The notes beneath the pieces are model-generated. The model saw nothing but the letters and a program-made list of their open reading frames with translations. It did not search any database and had not been told where the DNA came from. A stretch of DNA of 5,211 nucleotides from Gammaproteobacteria bacterium (GTDB lineage: Bacteria; Pseudomonadota; Gammaproteobacteria; Pseudomonadales; Azotimanducaceae). Each line of letters starts with the position of its first letter. The first letter of the stretch is position 1. Made by a program: the position numbers and the translations under genes. This document shows positions 1 to 5,211 of this stretch, in pieces. The stretch spans positions 1 to 5,211 of the forward strand of contig JAPUJX010000125.1 in NCBI GenBank assembly GCA_027295975.1. The letters are read 5' to 3'.

Positions 1-1
1 G

Positions 2-1648
2 CTAAAACTCAATCGCCACTATCCTGTTGTCTCCGTTCGCGACCGAAGCGGTAATATTGACCAGTTGCGCATGTGGTACCTGCGCGGAACCAACACGCCG
101 CAGAAAATCGATAGCGCCATCAGCAGCCACCAGATTGCAAAACGCCATCGCAACCTGTATCGCTGGCATCTGGACCGGGCCATTCACGGTGACCGGTTTG
201 TTTTTCAGACTGCGCTCAACCGCCGCATGCAGGTGGAGATTGATGATGGACTTCCGCTCAACGACAAACGCACCACAAACCTGCGCGTAGTGCTGTTTGC
301 CGGCGGCAGACTGTTCGTCGATGAAAAAACGGAAAGTCTCATGTCGGACGAACATGGTGCGCCGCTGCAGAAGATGGGACGTCCCGAACAAACCGACACT
401 CAAGCGAGCTATTTCTGGGATCATCTGGGTAAGGCATTCGACGCGGAACTCGCCAGACACCACCGGCCTTCACGTTGGGCCGAAGCCTTTGCCAACTCGC
501 CCGATGCTGCTCTGCTGTTGTCGCACGATCAGGCACTTCGCGATGCGGTTCTGCCCGGGGAGGAGGTAGATTGTTTTGCCTCTCCAGGCGAGATGATCGT
601 GGCGCACACGGCGAGTAATCCCGGTGCGGTGCTCAAATGGTTGGAAAACGAATTACCGGGCGTTGAATGGTCTACCGAGGTCAACCTCGATCGACCGGTG
701 GGACCGCGCTGGTGTTTTCTCATGTCTCTGCTGGAAAACGGTTGGACGATCGACCAGTTATTCGAGTTGCGCCTGCTGCCTGGCTCCGAACAGGCGATCC
801 AGGGTCTTCAGGACAAAAAACACCGAGCCGATCTGCATCGGCTGGCTAATCCCCGGGTGCGCAGTATCGTTCGTCATCGCCTTGGCGACGCGTCGGAAAA
901 TCAGGCGTCTCGCGCTTCCGTGGATGGCCTCAATGCCATTGACGAAGGCCGGGTACTGAGTCCTGACCAGCTTTCCCAGTTAGCCCAACAGGTGAGAGTT
1001 TTTTTCGAACAGTTTGCCGAAGACTATCGCCTGGCCAGTGATCAATTAGAGAGTGCGGAGGCCATTCGCCTGAAAGATCTGAGCGAGTTGGTGGCCGGAA
1101 AAAATACTGCGTTCGATGAAGTTGTAGCTTCGCTTGAACCCGGCGAGCGTGATCTGATCGAGGCAATTTGCGATCGTGAATTGAATGACAATCCGCTGAC
1201 TCCGTTGCACAAGAGAACGGTGCGCCTGGTGCAGGAGGTTTTACGGGGTGATGATACGGATCTGCAGTTGAATTCGGATGCCGAGTTGAATATTCGGGGC
1301 TTGGACGCGACCAAACGCACGCTGGAGCATTTGCTGAACGTACCGGCATTCCCGGATGTCGTTCCGGGAGGAATAGACGAAGCCGAGGAACTGCGGGCGT
1401 CGCTGAAACGACAGCGGGTGATATTGGGTGAACTCGACCCCGAAGTCGATCGCCTGGTTGCGGACACTCACGACTCACTTCCGAATATCGTGATGTTGCG
1501 CTATCGGCGCAGATTGGAGGCCCGCCTCGACAGCTTGACCGAACAAACGGCGGAAAACCTTGTCCAAAAAATTCGCTGCTACTTGAGGCATCCGGAGATG
1601 TGGGTGGCCGCGGAGGAACTGCTCGATGGGATTGAGGAGTTACAGTGA
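2..1648 (+). CDS. Hypothetical protein of unknown function, 5' end outside window
   Basis: I do not recognise this protein. The frame is open from base 2 to a TGA at 1646-1648, giving 548 in-window codons. The first 21 codons contain no ATG or GTG. The first possible starts, TTG at 65 and ATG at 71, have no Shine-Dalgarno sequence before them. The upstream codons read like normal protein, so the gene most likely begins left of the window. The visible part has no signal peptide or convincing membrane segment, so it is probably cytoplasmic. The N-terminal third is mixed in composition with a basic patch (KRHRNLYRWHLDR). The region after about residue 320 is strongly charged, Glu/Arg/Leu rich and probably mostly helical. 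No catalytic or nucleotide-binding motif is evident. It lies 24 bases upstream of an mltD-type gene on the same strand, so the two may share a transcript, but that does not establish a cell-wall role. I am confident it is coding and have no basis for a function. Confidence 0.85.
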   Translation, partial: LKLNRHYPVVSVRDRSGNIDQLRMWYLRGTNTPQKIDSAISSHQIAKRHRNLYRWHLDRAIHGDRFVFQTALNRRMQVEIDDGLPLNDKRTTNLRVVLFAGGRLFVDEKTESLMSDEHGAPLQKMGRPEQTDTQASYFWDHLGKAFDAELARHHRPSRWAEAFANSPDAALLLSHDQALRDAVLPGEEVDCFASPGEMIVAHTASNPGAVLKWLENELPGVEWSTEVNLDRPVGPRWCFLMSLLENGWTIDQLFELRLLPGSEQAIQGLQDKKHRADLHRLANPRVRSIVRHRLGDASENQASRASVDGLNAIDEGRVLSPDQLSQLAQQVRVFFEQFAEDYRLASDQLESAEAIRLKDLSELVAGKNTAFDEVVASLEPGERDLIEAICDRELNDNPLTPLHKRTVRLVQEVLRGDDTDLQLNSDAELNIRGLDATKRTLEHLLNVPAFPDVVPGGIDEAEELRASLKRQRVILGELDPEVDRLVADTHDSLPNIVMLRYRRRLEARLDSLTEQTAENLVQKIRCYLRHPEMWVAAEELLDGIEELQ

Positions 1649-1652
1649 CGCC

Positions 1653-1676
1653 ATGTTGACGGCGATTGGCCCATGA
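1653..1676 (+). other. Possible 7-codon coupling mini-ORF before mltD
   Basis: Four bases after the TGA of the upstream gene, an ATG at 1653 opens a seven-codon frame (MLTAIGP). Its TGA at 1674-1676 overlaps the mltD ATG as ATGA. A GAGGAG purine run at 1634-1639 lies 13 bases before this ATG, which is rather far for an ideal ribosome site. The mltD start itself has no good Shine-Dalgarno sequence, so terminating ribosomes could be re-initiating there. ATGA overlaps are a known coupling arrangement, but a frame this short could easily arise by chance. The call is speculative. Confidence 0.15.
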
Positions 1677-3100
1677 ACCTGATCAACACCAGGGTCAGGT
1701 TCGCAGAACCAGGTTGTATTTCACGCGCTTGCACGGTGTTACTGGCGTTCGCAGGGTTGTCGTTGGCCAACCCGGGGTGGGCGTCGTTGACGTCCGCAGG
1801 GGCGGATTCCCCGAATACTCAGTGGACCCGGTCTGAAATTGCGAACCTGCTGCGGACATTCGGTCAGGCACCGCCAATCACCGTGCCAGGTGTTCTGGTC
1901 GAGCGAGTGCGGGGTGACATCGAGCGTTTCGTCGATTCGGGCGATTTGCGTCCCTGGTTCGAACGGGCACTGCGCAGGATGGATAAGCATAAAACCATGC
2001 TGGACACGGCTTTCCGGAAATATGCCCTGCCTCGAGAATTACAATACCTGGGTTTGATCGAAAGTTCGTTCAACAGCCATGCGAAATCTCCGTCCGGGGC
2101 GGTGGGAATGTGGCAGTTCATGCCGGGAACGGCGAGACAATACGCGCTGAAAGTGAGTCGGCGCGGCGACCAGCGCCTTGATCCTTACCTGTCGACCCAA
2201 GCTGCCGCGCGCCATCTGGCCGATCTCATCAAAACCTTTGGCCGGGGTGAATCCACCCTGCTCGCGCTGGCGGCGTACAACGCTGGCGAGGCGCGCGTGC
2301 GCAAGGCCATGAGCCGATCACCGCACGCGGCCACGAGGTTCAATGAACTTGCGGCGCAAGGGTTGCTACCGCGTGAAACCGTGGAATTCGTGCCGCGGAT
2401 ATTGGCTGCAGCCATAGTGGGCGAAAACCGGGGCCGTTTTGGTTTCCCCGGTGGGAACGCACCGCTCATTTATCTGGTCAGAAAGAACAATACCTGGCAA
2501 CAAATAAGTACGTGGAGTGGGGTGCCCGTCACCCTGCTTCGTTCGGACAATCCGCGTCACCGCAGGATGTTGCTGGCAAACACCCCCCTGCGGGTGCGCG
2601 ATGTCGGAAAATCGCTGGAACATCGTCGTTATCGAATCAAGTCAGGTGATACGCTTTCGAAAATAGCCTGGCTCCATCGTGTTGAAACGTCCTGGCTACG
2701 CGGTTGGAACAACCTCAAAGACAGCCGGGTATACGCCGGCCGATATCTTGATCTTTTTGTTCCTTCTCATATCGTAGGCGAGCGTGGCCGGGATGAGTAT
2801 CTGGTTTATCAGGTGGTTCCCGGCAACACCCTTGGCTCGATCGCGAATGCGTTTGCTGTCAGCGTCGACGATTTGCGGAAGGTCAACGGTTTGCAGAACA
2901 GCGCCATCAATGCGGGGCAATCCCTGATTGTCCCGGTCGTCAGCGTCGAAAAACTGACCATCACCATTCCCTCCGGAAGTTCGCTGGCAAGCATTGGCCA
3001 CAAATACGGCGTCAGCCCCCGCGCGCTACAGACGTTCAACGGGTTGACGTCAACGCTTATCCGCTCGGGCGATCCCATGGCGATTTACGTTACCCGATAG
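1673..3100 (+). CDS. mltD: Membrane-bound lytic murein transglycosylase D-like protein (SLT + 3 LysM)
   Basis: This 475-residue protein should cleave the MurNAc-GlcNAc bond of peptidoglycan non-hydrolytically in the periplasm, forming 1,6-anhydroMurNAc ends (family knowledge). An N-terminal signal sequence has Arg7, Arg9 and Arg18, then a hydrophobic stretch at about 19-33 and a likely signal peptidase I site after Ala37 (GWA). A helical linker (about 50-115) leads to the SLT domain at about 115-225. That domain shows the catalytic Glu130 in IESSFN, then GAVGMWQFMPGTA (142-154) and LAAYNAGEARV (199-209). Three LysM peptidoglycan-binding domains follow at about 319-363, 376-421 and 428-473, opening with KSGDTL, VPGNTL and PSGSSL. 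Unlike E. coli MltD there is no lipobox: Cys15 and Cys20 lie before the hydrophobic core in the wrong context, so it is probably soluble or held to the wall by LysM. The ATG at 1673 has a poor Shine-Dalgarno sequence. An in-frame TTG at 1667 is an alternative start. The family call is secure; the start is less so. Confidence 0.93.
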   Translation: MNLINTRVRFAEPGCISRACTVLLAFAGLSLANPGWASLTSAGADSPNTQWTRSEIANLLRTFGQAPPITVPGVLVERVRGDIERFVDSGDLRPWFERALRRMDKHKTMLDTAFRKYALPRELQYLGLIESSFNSHAKSPSGAVGMWQFMPGTARQYALKVSRRGDQRLDPYLSTQAAARHLADLIKTFGRGESTLLALAAYNAGEARVRKAMSRSPHAATRFNELAAQGLLPRETVEFVPRILAAAIVGENRGRFGFPGGNAPLIYLVRKNNTWQQISTWSGVPVTLLRSDNPRHRRMLLANTPLRVRDVGKSLEHRRYRIKSGDTLSKIAWLHRVETSWLRGWNNLKDSRVYAGRYLDLFVPSHIVGERGRDEYLVYQVVPGNTLGSIANAFAVSVDDLRKVNGLQNSAINAGQSLIVPVVSVEKLTITIPSGSSLASIGHKYGVSPRALQTFNGLTSTLIRSGDPMAIYVTR

Positions 3101-3127
3101 TTCGTGCCGTACCGCGCCGTCTGAGTT

Positions 3128-3142
3128 CCTGCCGGCGGCAGG
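3128..3142. terminator. Small GC-rich hairpin between convergent genes
   Basis: A perfect inverted repeat, CCTGCC-GGC-GGCAGG (6-bp stem, 3-base loop), sits in the 50-base gap between the stop codons of mltD and the minus-strand hydrolase. A hairpin between convergent genes is a usual place for a bidirectional terminator. Neither strand has a T-tract after it, so it is not a canonical intrinsic terminator. It could weakly pause transcription or protect RNA ends, or be chance in GC-rich DNA. Confidence 0.25.
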
Positions 3143-3150
3143 TGGATTGG

Positions 3151-3882
3151 CTAATCCCCCAGTAACTCTGTCGTAAGCCAGGCGATGAGTGTCGGTTGGA
3201 GATCGGCATTTTTCTCGAACATGGGCAGACCGTGTTCGGTGCCATCGTAGATCCTGGCGATCGAGTGGGGGTGTTTCGATCCGTCAACCGCGCCCTTGAG
3301 CCGGTCGGCAACACCCGGGGTAATCGGGTCGCCCCTCGAAGCAGCGGTGAAAACCGCAAGCGCGGAGGTTGCCGCCATATGAGTTATGGCGCCGTCGCTC
3401 GGTGGCCCCGACAGTAACATCAAGACCTTGACCCCGGACTGCCGCGAGGCAAGATCGGCCGTCAGCATCGCACCACAACTGGCCCCGCCAACGGCGATAC
3501 GGGTGTTGTCGACACCCGCCTGGCCCACCAGGTATGCGTATGCCATATCGACATCCGCGGTCGAATTCTCCATGAACGACCGGAATCCCCCGGTCCCATC
3601 CAGGCCGTCTCCTTCGCTGTCGCCGAAACCACGGAGGTCCATCGTCAGCACATGTATGCCCGCATCGACCAGCGACGGCGTTATGACACTCCAGGACGAC
3701 CGGTCCATGTTGCACTGATGGATGAGCAGCATCGCCGGACCCGGTCGGCCAGGCGACATATAGGTCGCCTTCAACCTGGTGCCGTCGGTTGCCTCGAGAT
3801 CGACGTCCATCGTCTCGGCCCATGCCGGAACGAATATGGAGGCAACCAGCGTCAGTGCAGTAATCAGGGTGGTGATCCGCAT
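3151..3882 (-). CDS. Secreted alpha/beta hydrolase (dienelactone hydrolase-like fold)
   Basis: This is a 243-residue alpha/beta hydrolase of unknown substrate, probably an esterase or related acyl hydrolase outside the cytoplasm. The signal peptide is clear: MRITT, a hydrophobic core, and an AxA-type cut after Ala22 (PAWA, then ETMD). The mature protein is about 220 residues, normal for a dienelactone-hydrolase-type fold. The nucleophile elbow is Gly133-Ala-Ser135-Cys-Gly137. Asp185 (SRGDPITP) and His217 (DGTEHGLP) complete a plausible triad. The oxyanion-hole region after the third strand reads LLIHQCNMDRSSW (52-64), with HQ in place of the usual HG. LRGFGDS (83-89) is the conserved loop of the fold. 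The ATG at 3882 is chosen because GGGAGAG lies just upstream and the signal peptide then begins at residue 1. A TTG 13 codons further up (3921) would put a poor hydrophilic extension before it. The gene is convergent with mltD and divergent from the flavoenzyme. The fold is secure; the substrate is not determinable. Confidence 0.9.
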   Translation of the reverse strand: MRITTLITALTLVASIFVPAWAETMDVDLEATDGTRLKATYMSPGRPGPAMLLIHQCNMDRSSWSVITPSLVDAGIHVLTMDLRGFGDSEGDGLDGTGGFRSFMENSTADVDMAYAYLVGQAGVDNTRIAVGGASCGAMLTADLASRQSGVKVLMLLSGPPSDGAITHMAATSALAVFTAASRGDPITPGVADRLKGAVDGSKHPHSIARIYDGTEHGLPMFEKNADLQPTLIAWLTTELLGD

Positions 3883-3884
3883 AA

Positions 3885-3893
3885 CTCTCTCCC
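3885..3893 (-). promoter_or_regulatory. Ribosome binding site of the alpha/beta hydrolase
   Basis: On the minus strand the bases before the ATG at 3882 read GGGAGAGAGTT. The GGGAG core (3889-3893) lies six bases before the start codon, close to ideal spacing. This site decides for the ATG at 3882 over the TTG at 3921. Confidence 0.7.
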
Positions 3894-4013
3894 GATATCC
3901 AACAAAGTCACAACGCCGCAAAGTTCAACTCAGGCGATCAGACTGGAGGATAAATCCAGAAGACAACACAGATCAATCCCTTATGCCGGGTCCGGAAGGC
4001 GCAAAATACCGTG

Positions 4014-4019
4014 CATAAT
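4014..4019 (+). promoter_or_regulatory. Candidate -10 element for the DadA-like gene
   Basis: CATAAT matches five of six bases of the TATAAT consensus. It would place transcription start near 4026, about 20 bases before the preferred TTG start at 4047. No good TTGACA-like -35 box lies 16-18 bases upstream, so the promoter would be weak or activator-dependent, or the match is chance. Confidence 0.2.
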
Positions 4020-4046
4020 GGCCGGGTTCATAACCGCGGGCGGCTT

Positions 4047-5211
4047 TTGTCTGATATCTCCATAATTGTCGTCGGAGCAGGTGTCGTTGGGGCATCTACC
4101 GCGCTGGCCCTGCAATCCGATGGCCACCGTGTCACGCTACTCGACCGTGAAAAACCTTGTGCCGGGGCGTCGTTCGGCAATGCCGGTTTGATATGCAACG
4201 CGTCGTGCGTGCCCATGGCAATGCCCGGTATCACAACGGATGTAATACGCATGATCGGCCAACCTCTGGCACCGATGTCGATCAGGCTCGCCTACCTGCA
4301 CAGGATTTTCCCCTGGCTGATCCGTTTCGTTTATCAGAGCCGGTCTTCCCGAGTGCAGCGGAACGCTCGAAACTTGCATGCACTGACGGTTCGCGCGGTT
4401 GAAGGCTGGCGGCGCCTGACCGGCAACACGGAACTTGCCGGTCTGCTCAAGGAGGGAGGCTGGCTCAAGGTTTATGAGTCTGAACGCACCTTTGCGATGA
4501 CGGACGACGCCCGAGAGTTGATGGACGAGATAGGCTCGCCTTACGAGATTCTTGCAGCATCGGACATTCGGGATCTCGAGCCGCAACTTGCGCCGATTTT
4601 CGATCACGGCATCTGGTTGAAGAATACCCTGAAGGTCGACAACCCACAGCGCATGGTGCAGGGCATGGTTGATCTGTTTGTCGGCCGCGGCGGCGTTTAC
4701 GAACAATTCCACGTGCGCGTTATCCGCATCGATGGCGATAGAGTTGAACTGGACGGTGGGAGCGGCACGAAGTCTGCGGACAAGGTTGTCGTTGCGGCAG
4801 GCGCCTGGTCCAGACCACTTGCAAAACAGCTGGGTGATGCCGTGCCTCTCGACACCGAACGTGGATATCATTTGATGTTCTCCGTCGGCAGCAGTGTTCT
4901 GCTCAATCGCCCGGTGATGAATGGCGATGCTTCTTTTGTGCTTTCTCCAATGGAAACGGGACTGCGGATGACCAGTCAGGTCGAGTTTGCGGGGCTCGAT
5001 GCACCGGCGGACTATCGGCGTGTGCGCAGCCTGTTGCCTCTGGCGAAACGCATGCTGCCTGGTATGGATGATGTCGAAAAGTCGGTGTGGATGGGTTGCC
5101 GGCCGTCATTGCCGGATTCATTACCGGTGCTTGGCTTCGCTTCGAGATCCAACAATGTGTTGTACGCATTTGGACATCAACATCTTGGTATGACGATGGG
5201 GCCTCTGTCTG
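4047..5211 (+). CDS. FAD-dependent oxidoreductase, DadA / D-hydroxyproline dehydrogenase-like, 3' truncated by window
   Basis: This flavoenzyme of the DAO superfamily probably oxidises a D-amino acid, D-hydroxyproline or related secondary amine, passing electrons to the respiratory chain (family inference). The dinucleotide-binding fold starts at once: IIVVGAGVVGAS with Gly10, Gly12 and Gly15, ending in acidic Asp33 that should bind the FAD ribose. GASFGNAGLI (40-49) and the VPMAMPG segment are typical of the DadA/hydroxyproline-dehydrogenase branch. VVVAAGAWS (247-255) is the second FAD-contact strand. GCRPSLPDSLPVLG (350-363) and GHQHLGMT (376-383) are the C-terminal substrate/FAD motifs. 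The frame holds 388 complete codons and is still open at 5211. Relatives of about 410-430 residues suggest roughly 20-40 are missing. No ATG lies close before the FAD fold. TTG at 4047 gives the natural MSDIS N-terminus; GTG at 4011 would add 12 residues. The family is certain, the substrate open. dadA itself is not claimed because the motifs resemble hydroxyproline dehydrogenases at least as well. Confidence 0.9.
   Translation, partial: MSDISIIVVGAGVVGASTALALQSDGHRVTLLDREKPCAGASFGNAGLICNASCVPMAMPGITTDVIRMIGQPLAPMSIRLAYLHRIFPWLIRFVYQSRSSRVQRNARNLHALTVRAVEGWRRLTGNTELAGLLKEGGWLKVYESERTFAMTDDARELMDEIGSPYEILAASDIRDLEPQLAPIFDHGIWLKNTLKVDNPQRMVQGMVDLFVGRGGVYEQFHVRVIRIDGDRVELDGGSGTKSADKVVVAAGAWSRPLAKQLGDAVPLDTERGYHLMFSVGSSVLLNRPVMNGDASFVLSPMETGLRMTSQVEFAGLDAPADYRRVRSLLPLAKRMLPGMDDVEKSVWMGCRPSLPDSLPVLGFASRSNNVLYAFGHQHLGMTMGPLS

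Larger units (their letters stand above)
3883..4046. other. Divergent intergenic region (hydrolase / flavoenzyme)
   Basis: This 164-base stretch lies between the starts of two divergent genes and should hold both promoters. It is more AT-rich than the flanking genes in its middle part. A short inverted repeat CTGGA / TCCAG (3943-3947 and 3955-3959, 7-base loop) could be a weak operator, or chance. I see no good -35/-10 pair for the minus-strand hydrolase. No tRNA, small RNA or riboswitch pattern is evident. The GGAAGG at 3994-3999 is too far from the preferred TTG start at 4047 to serve it, but lies 11 bases before a GTG at 4011. Confidence 0.5.

Noticed and set aside
65..73. TTG/ATG starts for the first gene inside the window
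   Set aside because: No Shine-Dalgarno precedes either one, and the frame is open with normal-looking codons to the window edge, so a start further left is more likely.
2..463. 153-codon minus-strand ORF at the left edge
   Set aside because: It overlaps the plus-strand gene that stays open to 1648. It has no recognisable domain or ribosome site and is best explained as a shadow frame.
1698..1710. Inverted repeat GGTTC-GCA-GAACC near the mltD start
   Set aside because: A five-base stem inside the signal-peptide coding region is short enough to be chance. There is no companion copy or regulator evidence.
1930..3090. Several 60-100 codon ORFs on both strands within mltD
   Set aside because: All overlap the well-supported SLT/LysM coding frame, lack ribosome sites and show no domain.
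3284..3823. 179-codon ORF in another minus-strand frame inside the hydrolase gene
   Set aside because: It is a shadow. The translation is Gly/Arg/Trp-rich low-quality sequence, whereas the 3151-3882 frame has a signal peptide and a catalytic triad.
3652..4065. 137-codon plus-strand ORF crossing the hydrolase start and the intergenic region
   Set aside because: It is antisense to the secure hydrolase gene and then runs through promoter-like DNA. It has no domain and no clear ribosome site.
4137..4871. Long minus-strand ORF of 244 codons antisense to the flavoenzyme gene
   Set aside because: The plus strand has unmistakable FAD-binding motifs over the same bases. The antisense translation has no recognisable domain and is rich in residues expected from GC-rich shadow frames.

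Overview
The window carries four protein-coding genes at about 57% GC by eye, densely packed and without IS, phage, CRISPR or RNA-gene signatures. The MltD-type lytic transglycosylase with LysM repeats and a DadA-like flavoenzyme point to a Gram-negative bacterium, most likely a gammaproteobacterium. This taxonomic placement is inference from gene types only.

Left half (2-3100, + strand): a large unrecognised, probably cytoplasmic protein runs in from the left edge. After 24 bases it is followed, in the same reading frame, by an mltD-type gene encoding a secreted peptidoglycan lytic transglycosylase with a catalytic SLT domain and three LysM domains. The tight spacing suggests co-transcription.

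Middle (3101-3882): a 50-base convergent gap with a small GC-rich hairpin separates mltD from a minus-strand gene for a secreted alpha/beta hydrolase (dienelactone-hydrolase-like fold, Ser-Asp-His triad). That gene has a clear signal peptide and a good Shine-Dalgarno site that fixes its start.

Right part (3883-5211): a 164-base divergent intergenic region precedes a plus-strand FAD-dependent D-amino-acid dehydrogenase/D-hydroxyproline dehydrogenase-like oxidoreductase. It most likely starts with TTG and is cut by the right edge roughly 20-40 residues before its expected end.

Functionally, mltD acts on cell-wall glycan strands in the periplasm. The DadA-like enzyme oxidises small amines or D-amino acids. 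The hydrolase is probably exported. Nothing in the sequence ties the four into one system, and I see no convincing new biological system. The most open question is the unknown protein upstream of mltD.
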